Source: Gilvimarinus gilvus
Lineage (GTDB): Bacteria; Pseudomonadota; Gammaproteobacteria; Pseudomonadales; Cellvibrionaceae
Assembly: GCF_030518155.1 (NCBI RefSeq)
Contig: NZ_JAULRU010000583.1
Span: 156,964-220,963 of the forward strand
Reading direction: 5' to 3'
Length of the DNA: 64,000 bases
This document shows, one piece after another, positions 9,381-19,600 of this stretch; the first letter of the stretch is position 1; every line of letters starts with the position of its first letter. The notes beneath the pieces were generated by a model, which had not been told where the DNA came from, made no database searches, and saw nothing but the letters and a program-made list of their open reading frames with translations. The position numbers were made by a program, and so were the translations under genes.

Positions 9381-10472
9381 TCAGGTTGGGGCGATACCAC
9401 TTACCAACCATTGGTCCATATCGGCATCGTGCCACTGGTTGATTAAATCAATGCCGTTGTCGACGATGACTAGATAAACATCGATTATATCCGTTGCCAG
9501 GTTGTAGATTCGGTTACTGTCGGCATTGACTGCGCCTTCGTGCAAGATGTCGGTTTCGACCATGTTAAGCAAGAACATCAACTTTAATTCATAGCTTTTC
9601 AGCTGACTCAGCAGACCAATGTCACCGTCCAAAATGCCCTCTAAGCGTTTAATCTGGTGTCGCAACTTTTCGTTATTTACCCGTGTACACTGAATGACAT
9701 AGCGCAGTTTGCTGTCGTGGTGAGCATCGAGGTAGCCGGCGGCTGCGGAATAGGTGCCAAGGGCGCGAATTCGGCCTATTTGCTCGACAACGGCCGGCAG
9801 CAGCCGGCTAGTGAAGTGCAGTACTTCAAGATGTTTAAACCGACTGGGGTAGTTATTGGCTTCGTTGGCCGGAATAGACGACTCGCCAATAGCCTCTTGT
9901 ATAGGTTGCTCGAGCTCGCGCGACAAGCTGGCTAGCATCGACAATGATTGCTCAATGAGGTGACAGTGCAGCTCGTAGTTGTCGATAACCGAGTCTTCTT
10001 GCCAGTCCCGGCTGATGGTAACCCAGGCGCTGGCCAGATTTTGCTGGTCGCGCTCACTGAGCAAGTTGCCACCGGACTGAGCCATCGACTGTAGCAGCAA
10101 AATTCGGCGCTCAAGCTCGGCATGTAACGACTGAAACTCGTTGCGAAACATATCGTTGCCACCGAGTAGCCCCATGCTCATGCCGCGGTGTCTTTGCGCG
10201 CCTTTGATGGTTCGGTTTAATTGACGGATTAAGTTGAGGGCATCCTGCCGTCTGCGGTATACGGTGTAATAACGCTCGTATAGAATGCTTGTCCCGCTAC
10301 TTTCTGGTGCGGAACTCACGTTAATCTGCCCGTTCATTGTGCGTGGTTGAGTATTCATGGAGCATAACTCTGCCTCAAGTTCGACAATATCGGCCAAATA
10401 TGCTGCGCCTTGGTGCATTTGCAGCCACTCTTGCGCGAAGACCTGTTTCTTAAAGGATGATATAGCAATCAA
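9381..10472 (-). CDS. Uncharacterised protein with NIT-like (nitrate/nitrite-sensing-type) helical region
   Basis: 363 aa, predicted mostly helical, with no signal peptide or membrane span. The pattern IKGAQRHRGMSMGLLGG resembles the start of NIT domains, which usually sense small anions or other ligands upstream of signalling modules, but no output domain follows here. The open frame begins at a TTG (10472). In-frame ATGs exist at residues 19 and 39, so the true start is uncertain. The gene precedes pldA by 99 nt on the same strand. The family assignment is tentative; the alternative is an unrelated all-helical protein. Confidence 0.6.
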   Translation of the reverse strand: MIAISSFKKQVFAQEWLQMHQGAAYLADIVELEAELCSMNTQPRTMNGQINVSSAPESSGTSILYERYYTVYRRRQDALNLIRQLNRTIKGAQRHRGMSMGLLGGNDMFRNEFQSLHAELERRILLLQSMAQSGGNLLSERDQQNLASAWVTISRDWQEDSVIDNYELHCHLIEQSLSMLASLSRELEQPIQEAIGESSIPANEANNYPSRFKHLEVLHFTSRLLPAVVEQIGRIRALGTYSAAAGYLDAHHDSKLRYVIQCTRVNNEKLRHQIKRLEGILDGDIGLLSQLKSYELKLMFLLNMVETDILHEGAVNADSNRIYNLATDIIDVYLVIVDNGIDLINQWHDADMDQWLVSGIAPT

Positions 10473-10764
10473 TGTGCCAGTGTGATTTGTGATGATTTTG
10501 ACGTCGGCTGCATCCGCCAGCCAGCACTGCGCGTCTAACTTGTTTTTAGAGCGCCTCCTCGATGTGAACCTTCAAGGGGCATGCACTCAAGTTTGCGCAA
10601 CTTATTTGCGCACTTTGCCTTTAAGGGTGCTGTCGATAGGTCTGGAAAGGGGTATGATTGCGCTCACATAAATTGCAAATGTCCCGGGTCTGTTGAACTG
10701 ATTTAAGCGTTTTTGCTGACCTGGAAGAAGTGATGGTGCCGCCGCAGGCAAGGAGAGAAAATCG

Positions 10765-11973
10765 ATGCAGTCCCCTGGTTTTTTTCGAAGAAATATTCGC
10801 TGGTTGTTACCGATATTGATCCTCGTAGGCTGTATCGTACTGTTTATGGGCATGGCAGGGCAGAAAAAAGAGCCGCCGGTTAAACCCCCTGAGGAAAAGT
10901 CTCCCCTAGTGGAAACCCGCACCATTGAGCTGTCACCTATGCAAATCCGGGTTAAATCCCAAGGTTTGGTACAGCCTAAATATTCCACCGATTTGATCGC
11001 ACAAGTGGGCGGCGAAGTGATTCATTTAGCCCCCGCTTTTGTTCGCGGCGGCTTGGTTAAGCAGGGCGATATACTGGCTCAGATAGACCCAACCAACTAT
11101 GAAGTGGCTTTAGAGAATGCCCGGGCTGGTTTGGCCAGTGCAGAAGCCTCGTTAGAATTGGAAACGGCGCAAGGCGAGGTGGCACGCGTTGAGTGGGAAG
11201 ATGTGAATGATCGGCCCGCTCCGGCATTAGGTTTGCGCAAGCCACAGTTAGAGCAAGCTAAGGCTCGCGTCATTGCCGCTAAGGCTGACCTCAAGCTGGC
11301 GCAAAAAAATCTGGAGAGAACCAAAATTAAAGCGCCTTACGACGCACTAATTACTGAGCGAATGGTGAGTCATGGAACATTTCTGAACTCCGGGGCCAAG
11401 CTCGGTCATGTTATGGGTACAGCGGCTGCAGAAATACGTTTACCGGTGTCCTCGAGTGAGTTGATCTATCTTCCTAATAACGGGGTAGGAGGTGAGGTTG
11501 TTCTGACTCAGACTGCTGAGGGGGTCATTAGCCAATGGCAGGCACAAGTGGTGCGCAGTGAGGGGGTGATCGACGAAAGCACGCGCATGAATTATTTGGT
11601 TGCCGAGGTCCTCGATCCCTATAATTATTTAGGCGAGAGTGCCCAGTCGAAAAGTTTAGCATTCGGCAGTTATGTCGTTGCGCAGCTGGCCGGGGAGCAC
11701 TTGCCCAGTGCGGTAGAGGTGAGCCGGTCGCTGGTGAAAGACGGCAAGGTGGCATTGTACGTAGACGGTCAGTTGCACTTTAGCGATGTAGAAGTCGCTC
11801 GTTACGCTCACGGTCGCAGTATTATTACGCAAGGCCTCAGTAGTGGAGATGAGATCATTACCACCGCACTGGAGTTTCCGGTTGAAGGCATGTCAGTCAC
11901 TTTAAAAGGGGAGGCTGCCACTGAGGCCGCGTCTGACATGGGGTCAACATCGACCGAACAGGGAGAAAGTTAA
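10765..11973 (+). CDS. RND efflux periplasmic adaptor (membrane fusion protein)
   Basis: 402 aa. One N-terminal membrane anchor (WLLPILILVGCIVLFMGMAG) is followed by the membrane-proximal/barrel strand MQIRVKSQGLVQPKYSTDLI. The lipoyl half-motif AQVGGEVIHLAPAFVRGGLV, a helical hairpin (residues ~110-190) and the second lipoyl half NLERTKIKAPYDALITERMV come next. It belongs to the HlyD/AcrA-type adaptors that link an RND pump to an outer-membrane channel. Its stop overlaps the pump gene start (TAATG), so the two are translationally coupled. No TolC-like gene is nearby; a channel encoded elsewhere is likely. The substrate is unknown. Confidence 0.93.
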   Translation: MQSPGFFRRNIRWLLPILILVGCIVLFMGMAGQKKEPPVKPPEEKSPLVETRTIELSPMQIRVKSQGLVQPKYSTDLIAQVGGEVIHLAPAFVRGGLVKQGDILAQIDPTNYEVALENARAGLASAEASLELETAQGEVARVEWEDVNDRPAPALGLRKPQLEQAKARVIAAKADLKLAQKNLERTKIKAPYDALITERMVSHGTFLNSGAKLGHVMGTAAAEIRLPVSSSELIYLPNNGVGGEVVLTQTAEGVISQWQAQVVRSEGVIDESTRMNYLVAEVLDPYNYLGESAQSKSLAFGSYVVAQLAGEHLPSAVEVSRSLVKDGKVALYVDGQLHFSDVEVARYAHGRSIITQGLSSGDEIITTALEFPVEGMSVTLKGEAATEAASDMGSTSTEQGES

Positions 11974-14900
11974 TGGAATCGGTTGATGACACTCGCAATG
12001 GAATAATCGCGTGGTTTGCGCGCAACAGTGTAGCAGCCAATCTTTTGATGATCTGCGTTTTATTGTTGGGACTTTATACCGCCTTCGATATTCGCAAGCA
12101 GATGTTTCCTCAATTTGAGCTTAATTTTATCAATGTCAGTGTGCTGTACCGAGGTGCGGCACCACAAGATGTTGAAGAGGCGATAACCGTCAAGCTGGAA
12201 GAAGCGCTGGCGAGTATTCAGGGGATTGAGCGCATCATTACCCGCTCCAATCGCGGCAGCGCGAGCGCTAACATTGAGGTAATGGAAGAGTACGACGCGC
12301 AGGACGTGTTAGACGAAGTAAAGACTGCGATTGACTCTATTTCGAGCTTTCCCGACGGTATGGAGCGCCCCCAAATCAGTCGTGCCAAATATCGCCAGGA
12401 AGTGATGTACATCAGCTTGTTCGGTGACCTCAGTAACTTCGATTTAAAGCGCATGGGGGAAGATATTCACGATGAGCTGCGGGCATTGCCCGATGTGAGT
12501 ATTGTCGATTATTACAGTGGCGCAAACTATGAAATCGCCATTGAAGTAAGCCGGGACCGACTCTACGAATACGGGTTAACGTTTAGCCAGGTCGCGGATG
12601 CGGTACGCGGTTGGTCGACCAATCAATCAGCGGGTCAAATACGGGCTGAAGACGGTTATATTTCAGTTCGCGTAGAAGATCAGGCGTATGTGGGTCCGGA
12701 ATTTGAACGATTGCCTCTGCTCACGCGAAGTGACGGTACTGTGGTTCAGCTCGGGGATGTGGCCGAGGTCAAAGATGGGTTCGAGGAGGGCATTCAGTTC
12801 ACCCGTATTAATGGGCAAAACTCGGTTACTTTTTTCGTAGGTGCTACCAAAGACCAGAGTATTACCGATGTCGCTCAGGTGGTAAATAATTATATTGAAG
12901 ATCGTAGCCTGACCCTGCCCGAGGGGCTGCACCTTGAGACATGGGTGGATTTTACCTACTACTTAAATGGCCGCTTGAACATGATGCTCAGCAACATGTT
13001 TTGGGGCGGCTTGCTTGTTCTGCTGATACTTGCATTATTTTTGCGGCTAAAGCTCGCCATGTGGGTAATGCTTGGCCTACCGGTCAGTTTCCTCGGTGCC
13101 ATAATGTTGCTGCCTTTATCGTGGGTGGATGTCACGATTAACGTCGGCAGCTTATTTGCTTTTATTATGGTGTTGGGGGTGGTTGTCGACGATGCCATTG
13201 TGATTGGCGAGAGCGTCCATACTGAGATTGAAGAGCGTGGGCAGAGTATTGATAATGTCATTCGTGGGGCGCAGCGTGTTGCGATGCCCGCGACTTTCGG
13301 TGTACTGACGACTTGCGCGGCCTTTGTGCCCATGGTGCTAGAAACAGGGCCTATGTCGGCTTTTCCCAAAGCGATTGGCTTTGTCGTGATATTTTGTCTT
13401 CTCTTTTCATTGATTGAGTCAAAGCTCATTTTGCCCGCGCATTTGGCGCATATGAAACCCGTCAAACCCAATCCACGCAACCCCGTTTATCGATTGCAGT
13501 CGTATATCGCCAGTGGACTACAGTGGATAATTGAGCATGCTTACTCGCCGGCTTTAGGTTGGTCACTGCACCATCGTTACGTCATTATGGCTGCGTTTAC
13601 CGGTGCCATTATTATTACCGCAGGTATGTTTGCGGGCGGGCTTATAAATTTCGTGGGGCAGCCCAAAGTGCCACACGACTTTTCGCAAATACGCATTGAA
13701 ATGAATTCGAGCGCTTCTGAGCAAAAAACGCACGATACATTGCTGTTGTTGGAGGCGATGGTCAAAGATGTGGAAGAAGATGTCGTCGCCGACTTTGGTC
13801 AGCCCATGATCGAAAACTTGTACATCTCGCAAACATCGCGCACCACTGCGGAAGTACAAGCGAAACTGGTTGATCCCGAGTTGCGGCCAATTGGTACTTT
13901 TGCGTTATCGGCGCGTTGGCGTGAAAAAATGCCGGACATTCCCGGTATGAAAAGTTTATCGATCATCGATAACGTGTTTGACAGTGGTATGAACGATGGC
14001 GATGTTAGCTTTCGGATTATCGGCAAGGATATAGATCAGTTGCGTTTGGCTGCGCGTGATATTCGCGATGCGCTGAATGAAATTGAAGGGGTTTATGAAA
14101 TTCAGGACAGCGAACAGCAAGGCGTGCAAGAGGCTCGCTTCGTCTTAAAGCCTTTGGCTGTGAGTATGGGATTGACGACTGCGGAAGTGGCCCGTCAGGC
14201 AAGCTTTGCGTTGTACGGTGTCGAAGCTCAGCGTATTGTTCGCGACAGCGAAGAAATTCGGGTGATGGTGCGTTACCCAGAGCAAGAGCGTAACGTGCTG
14301 GATGCTATTCGTGATGTCATTATTAATGCCCCAAATGGCAGCCAAGTCCCTTTAGTGGAGCTGGCTGACTTTGAGCTGGCTGATGGTGTGAATCAAATCT
14401 ATCGTGAGGATGGCAATCGAACAATCAGTATATGGGCAACACTGGACTTTGCCAAAGTACAACCCCTAACCGTAGCAAATACGTTAGAGGATGGTGTATT
14501 TGAAACGTTAGAGTTGAGGTATCCAGCGGTTACCCTGGAGGAGGCAGGTAGCCTCAAAGACGAGCGGGAATCGGTCAAGAATTTCATGGTTAACCTTGGC
14601 AAAATATTAATGATGATTTTTGTTTTGCTCGCATTGCCTTTGCGCTCGTACGTACAACCTTTGATGATTATGTCGGTAATCCCTTTCGGCGTTATAGGCG
14701 CAATCTGGGGACACGTCATAATGGGGTATGACTTGAGTAATTTGTCACTGTTTGGCATTTTCGCCGCCATTGGCGTAGTGGTGAATGATTCACTGGTGAT
14801 GGTGGATTACATCAATAAAGCTCGTGAGCGCGGCGAAACCTTGAATAATGCTGTGTTGCAGGGGGGGAGGCGTCGATTCAGAGCGGTTATCTTAACCTCG

Positions 14901-15134
14901 CTGACGACATTTATTGGTTTGCTGCCAATTATGTTTGAAAGTTCGTTGCAAGCGCAGATTGTAATACCAATGGCGATCTCATTAGCATTTGGTGTGCTTT
15001 GTGCGACGTTTGTGACCTTGCTGTTGGTGCCGGTGTTGTATTTGGTTATGCATGATGTCGGGCATGTGGGTCGAAAAACTGTTGGCTGGTTTGTACCTCA
15101 TCGCAAGGCCAAACACGATATCAGCCAGACGTAA
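11973..15134 (+). CDS. RND family efflux pump inner-membrane transporter
   Basis: 1053 aa, the full length of AcrB/MexB-type proteins, with the usual duplication: TM1, a large periplasmic loop, TM2-6, then TM7, a loop and TM8-12. FAIMVLGVVVDDAIVIGES carries the paired acidic residues of TM4 that relay protons; FAAIGVVVNDSLVMVDYINK is the equivalent in the second half. IRKQMFPQFELNFINVSVLY near the N-terminus is typical of the acriflavin-resistance/HAE subfamily rather than heavy-metal CzcA. It works with the adaptor encoded just upstream. The substrate cannot be inferred. Confidence 0.95.
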   Translation: MESVDDTRNGIIAWFARNSVAANLLMICVLLLGLYTAFDIRKQMFPQFELNFINVSVLYRGAAPQDVEEAITVKLEEALASIQGIERIITRSNRGSASANIEVMEEYDAQDVLDEVKTAIDSISSFPDGMERPQISRAKYRQEVMYISLFGDLSNFDLKRMGEDIHDELRALPDVSIVDYYSGANYEIAIEVSRDRLYEYGLTFSQVADAVRGWSTNQSAGQIRAEDGYISVRVEDQAYVGPEFERLPLLTRSDGTVVQLGDVAEVKDGFEEGIQFTRINGQNSVTFFVGATKDQSITDVAQVVNNYIEDRSLTLPEGLHLETWVDFTYYLNGRLNMMLSNMFWGGLLVLLILALFLRLKLAMWVMLGLPVSFLGAIMLLPLSWVDVTINVGSLFAFIMVLGVVVDDAIVIGESVHTEIEERGQSIDNVIRGAQRVAMPATFGVLTTCAAFVPMVLETGPMSAFPKAIGFVVIFCLLFSLIESKLILPAHLAHMKPVKPNPRNPVYRLQSYIASGLQWIIEHAYSPALGWSLHHRYVIMAAFTGAIIITAGMFAGGLINFVGQPKVPHDFSQIRIEMNSSASEQKTHDTLLLLEAMVKDVEEDVVADFGQPMIENLYISQTSRTTAEVQAKLVDPELRPIGTFALSARWREKMPDIPGMKSLSIIDNVFDSGMNDGDVSFRIIGKDIDQLRLAARDIRDALNEIEGVYEIQDSEQQGVQEARFVLKPLAVSMGLTTAEVARQASFALYGVEAQRIVRDSEEIRVMVRYPEQERNVLDAIRDVIINAPNGSQVPLVELADFELADGVNQIYREDGNRTISIWATLDFAKVQPLTVANTLEDGVFETLELRYPAVTLEEAGSLKDERESVKNFMVNLGKILMMIFVLLALPLRSYVQPLMIMSVIPFGVIGAIWGHVIMGYDLSNLSLFGIFAAIGVVVNDSLVMVDYINKARERGETLNNAVLQGGRRRFRAVILTSLTTFIGLLPIMFESSLQAQIVIPMAISLAFGVLCATFVTLLLVPVLYLVMHDVGHVGRKTVGWFVPHRKAKHDISQT

Positions 15135-15151
15135 TAAAAACGGGTAAGAGA

Positions 15152-15697
15152 ATGACGGCTATTAAGAATGTATTGGCTATTTGCGGCAGTCTGCGTCAAG
15201 CCTCGCTTAATGCGCAGCTGTTGCAGGCTACAGAAAAAGTGCTGGATAACCGCGCGCAAGTAAGCTGGGCGAATATCGCCGATTTGCCACATTACAACGG
15301 CGATTTGGATGGTGATGATAAGCCGCTACCCGTGACACAACTGGTCGCGCAAATAAACGGCGCCGATGCTCTGATAATAGCGACGCCGGAGTACAATTAC
15401 GGCGTACCGGGCACTCTAAAAAATGCTCTGGATTGGGCGTCTCGACCGGCCTTTAAGTCATGCTTAGCGCACAAACCTGTTTTGCTTATGAGTGCATCAC
15501 CAAGCCCGGTGGGTGGGGTGAGGGCGCAAGGACAACTTAAGCAAATACTTGGAGGTACTTTAAGTCATCTTTGTCCCGTGCCTGAATTCGCCCTGGGGGG
15601 TGCGGCAACCAAATTTGAAAATGGGGTATTAGTCGATAGTGAGACGCAGAAGAAACTGGAGCGTCTCATTGGCGACTTTTTGGCTTGGTTGGAGTAG
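15152..15697 (+). CDS. NADPH-dependent FMN reductase family protein
   Basis: 181 aa flavodoxin-fold protein. The phosphate-binding loop CGSLRQASLNAQLLQA and the flavin-contacting ATPEYNYGVPGTLKNALDWA are the two signature motifs of the NADPH:FMN reductase / ChrR-like family, which reduces flavins, quinones, azo dyes or chromate. It starts 17 nt after the RND pump gene and is probably in the same transcript. It converges on the response regulator gene with a 10-nt gap. The physiological substrate is unknown. Confidence 0.92.
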   Translation: MTAIKNVLAICGSLRQASLNAQLLQATEKVLDNRAQVSWANIADLPHYNGDLDGDDKPLPVTQLVAQINGADALIIATPEYNYGVPGTLKNALDWASRPAFKSCLAHKPVLLMSASPSPVGGVRAQGQLKQILGGTLSHLCPVPEFALGGAATKFENGVLVDSETQKKLERLIGDFLAWLE

Positions 15698-15707
15698 CGT
15701 TGTCTTG

Positions 15708-16625
15708 TTAGCCTTTTTCGGCCAGGGTGCGTATTGCCATGGCCGCTGCGGATGTTCTGTTCTCGACCCCCATTTTCTTAAACACTTGCTCTAAATGCTT
15801 GTTAACAGTGCGGGGGCTCATTTCTAAAATTTGGCCAATTTCCCGGTTCGTTTTACCGTTGGCGATCCACAGTAATACATCCGCTTCGCGCACCGTAACC
15901 TGAAAGCGGGTGCGCAGTAAGTCGGTGTAGCTTTCATTACTGGGTTGATCGGACAGGCGTAGCAGATGTTCATTGCCGCTAACATTGGCCAGGTACTCAA
16001 CGCATATACTTTCGTCCAAGCCTTGTAGCTGCATTTTGTGCCCAGCGCCTGGTGTATGCTCCAGCCAGGTTTTTAACGTTTTCTGTAAGCCTCTCTCGTT
16101 TTCGCTTTCGCCGCCAGGCAGGCGTGCCAACAATTGGTACACGCGAGGCGTGGCCCACAGAGTATCCCCGTCCTGATCAATGGCAAAAAGCGTTTGCCCA
16201 GCAGCGTCCAAAGCCATGCGTGCACTTTGCGTCATGCGAGCATTAGCGAGATGAACATGCATGCGTGCTACCAATTCCGAAGCATTAATGGGCTTAGTAA
16301 TATAATCTACCCCTCCCGACTTGAGCCCCATAACAACATGTTCGGTATCGCTTAAACCAGTCATGAAGATAATTGGCACGTCCATTAGCTTGGGATTTTC
16401 TTTCAGGGCCCGGCACGTTGCAAAACCATCCATGTTGGGCATAATGGCATCGAGCAAAATGATATCCGGTGATATGTTTTTGGTAATGGTAAGTGCCTGG
16501 CTACCCTCAAGTGCCACTAACACTGTCATTTCGGCTTCTTCCAGAACATCGCTGATCATCCGAATACTGTCGATGCTGTCATCAACAACCAGTACTACAT
16601 CTTGTTTGCTACTAGCTTCGTTCAT
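15708..16625 (-). CDS. Response regulator, REC domain plus LuxR-type DNA-binding domain
   Basis: 305 aa from the ATG at 16625; an upstream in-frame extension would overlap the kinase gene far more. Residues 1-125 are a receiver domain with VLVVDDSIDS and the phosphoacceptor IILLDAIMPNMDG (D59). A middle region (~130-235) resembles a small sensor domain of uncertain fold. The C-terminus is a LuxR/GerE HTH: VTVREADVLLWIANGKTNRE and SPRTVNKHLEQVFKKMG. Its start overlaps the end of the hybrid kinase by 14 nt, so it is the cognate partner. Likely target promoters are the divergent urt operon and the amidase genes (inference). Confidence 0.93.
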   Translation of the reverse strand: MNEASSKQDVVLVVDDSIDSIRMISDVLEEAEMTVLVALEGSQALTITKNISPDIILLDAIMPNMDGFATCRALKENPKLMDVPIIFMTGLSDTEHVVMGLKSGGVDYITKPINASELVARMHVHLANARMTQSARMALDAAGQTLFAIDQDGDTLWATPRVYQLLARLPGGESENERGLQKTLKTWLEHTPGAGHKMQLQGLDESICVEYLANVSGNEHLLRLSDQPSNESYTDLLRTRFQVTVREADVLLWIANGKTNREIGQILEMSPRTVNKHLEQVFKKMGVENRTSAAAMAIRTLAEKG

Positions 16626-19600
16626 TGTTGGGTGCCTTAAGCATGGATATGAGTGTTTCAAATTGAAAGTTGCGAACCATGTCCGTTGCCTTTTCATAAA
16701 ACGCTCTGTCGCAATATCCTTGAGCGATGGTTGTATTGAGTAGTTGAATGAGGCCGCTTTTGTGCCCAATCAGTGCCAGTTTGCGCATCTGCTGCAAAGT
16801 CTTTTCATCCGGCAATGCTATAGTGCTTGATGGCGATACGGGTAAGTCAATTTTCTTAATTTCGTGGGCAGGACTGTGCTGCCAGGTAAGATTAAGTTGC
16901 TTACCAAGGGTATCGAGTAGGCTGTCGATATTGATTGGTTTTACTACGTAAGCATTGTGATGTGAGGTGTCTATGGTGTCGGGGTGGGTTTCCCTAGCAT
17001 CGGCAGATACCATGACAATCGGACAATTCAAACCACTGCTGCGCATTTGTTCTGCAATTTCCCAGCCGGATAAGCCGGGCATCGATATATCGAGCATCAC
17101 CAGATCAGGTTTTATCGAATGTGCTGTGTCGACAGCAAGCAACGAATTATCCACCAGTTGCACGTCAAAGCCCAGCGGGGTTAATACCGCTTCAATCAGT
17201 TGGCGGTGACTAGTTTCATCATCGATTACCAAAACGGTTTTGGCGCTGCCTGCGTACCCGAAAACCTGGCGATTTTTTTGCGGCAGTTTACTCGGTGAGC
17301 TGGTACTCAATAGCATTAGTGCAAGTCGAAACTGAGTTCCTTTTCCAGGCGTGCTGGTAAGTGAAATGTCGCCTCCCATTATATCGGCCAAAAGTTTTGA
17401 GATGGTTAATCCCAAGCCAGTGCCAGAAACCGCGGAGCCGGGAGTTTTAACTCTTTCAAAGGGTTGAAAAATAAGCTCGACATTATCATCGGCAATGCCG
17501 ACACCGGTATCGGAAACACTGAACTCTGCGACTTGGCTGCGGTAGCGAACCTTAAAACAAATCTCGCCTTTCTCCGTGTACTTAATGGCATTGGAGAGGA
17601 TATTAATTAGAATTTGGCGCAACCGTTTTTCATCAGTCTTAACGAATTCCGGTAGCGCTGTTTCCTGTATATAGTCGAATTTCAAACCCTTACCTTCGGC
17701 CTGTAGTCGAAACATATAGACCAGTTGATCCATTAGCTGGGGTAGACGCACCTGCTCGCTGTGCAGGTCTAGTCGGCCCGCCTCAATCTTAGAAATATCC
17801 AGTAGGCCTTCAATCAAATCGCCAAGGTGCTCGCCGCTGCGGCGAATCACTGATATAGCGTCGCGCCGATTACTGGGGATATTCGGGTCTTTTTCCAACA
17901 GCTGCGCGTACCCTAGCACGGCGTTAAGAGGGGAGCGCAGTTCATGGCTAATACCTGTTAGGTAGCGACTTTTGGCTTTGTTGGCCGCCTCGGCTGTCTC
18001 TTTGGCTACCTGAAGTTCGCGGTCGGTTTGCTCGTGCGCAATGATCTCTTCGGTGAGCAAGCGGGTCTGGCGCTGGGACTCTTCCTGAGCAACAACCCGG
18101 CTCTCATGCGCCAATACAAATAGCCAGGTTACGATGCCGGTAATAATCACCAGTAGAAAGAAGACTTTCCAAAGTGTCGTCGCGGTTACCGGTGTTGGCG
18201 ATTGAAAGTAAATCAGCGATAACAATAATCCGGAAAATCCATTGATAACGGTGAGTAGACCGAAGAAATGACCAATGCGAGAGTTAATGGTGGGAGTGAG
18301 TGACGCCGGTAAAAATCGTTGAACAAAGCTTTTTACCTGAGTCCAATAGCCCGCGCCAGGCTTGCAATAGTCACCACAGCGGGCATCCAGTGAACAGCAC
18401 AGAGAGCAGATGTTGCCTGCATAGGCGGGGCAGTGGCTAATGTCTTCGCGCTCCAGGCGGTGCTCACAAATGCAACAAGTCGCTGTAGTTCCTTCAACAT
18501 CGTTATAAAGAATGTCTGTTGCGATAAATGGGCGCGCCAGATAGTAGCGCCCCTTAGTAATCCAAGCAATTAATGGTGCGCAAACAAGCGCCGTGGCCAG
18601 GGTAATAAAATGTGTCAGAGCTTTAGAAATCTCACCAGCGACACCCGCATAGCACAACATTCCGACTATGCTTGCTAATATCATAGAGCCGCAGCCGACA
18701 GGATTAATGTCATAAAGATGTGCGCGCTTGAACTCAATGTGTTTCGGTGAAAGCCCCAGTGGCTTGTTAATTACCAAGTCCGCAACCAAACAGCCAACCC
18801 AGGCAACCGCGACGATTGCGTAAAATCCCAAAGTTTGCTCCAACGCCTGATAGACGCCAAGTTCCATTAACAACAGAGCAATACCGACATTAAAGATGAG
18901 CCACACTACTCGCCCTGGGTGTGAATGAGTAAGCCTTGAGAAAAAATTGGACCACGCGATGGAGCCGGCATAGGCATTGGTGACATTAATTTTCAGCTGA
19001 CACAGCACCACAAAAATACCGGCCACACCCAGTGCGACCGCGGGCGACTGAGTTACATAGCCAAAAGCAACCATATACATGCGTGTTGGGTCGGTGGCTT
19101 CGAGTGCGCTATAGCCGTGTTTGAGGGCCAAAACAGCGAGAAATGACCCTGCTAACATTTTGACGGCCCCCACCAGGATCCAACCCGGGCCCGCCGCCAA
19201 AGTTGAAAGCCACCATGTGCGTTTACTGCGGGGGGTGTTAACAGGTTTCGGGACAAATCGCAGAAAATCCACCTGCTCACCAATCTGCGCAATCAGAGCG
19301 AACATAATTGCTGCGGCGGAGCCAAACATGACGACATCAAAATTGTGATGCTCTTGTGCCGGGCTGATGTATTGAGTCCAGTCGGTAACGGCGCTGGCGT
19401 CAGCGTAGATAATAAAAACAAAAGGTGATAGCTGTAGCAATAACCAAACCGGCTGACTCCAAACCTGAAAACGACTGATAAAAGTAATACCATAGATTAC
19501 TAACGGAATTACCACTACCGCGCTAATAAAATAACCAATGGCCAGTGGAATTGAAAATAATTGATTCAGTGCCATGGCCATGATGGCCGCTTCTAGCGCA

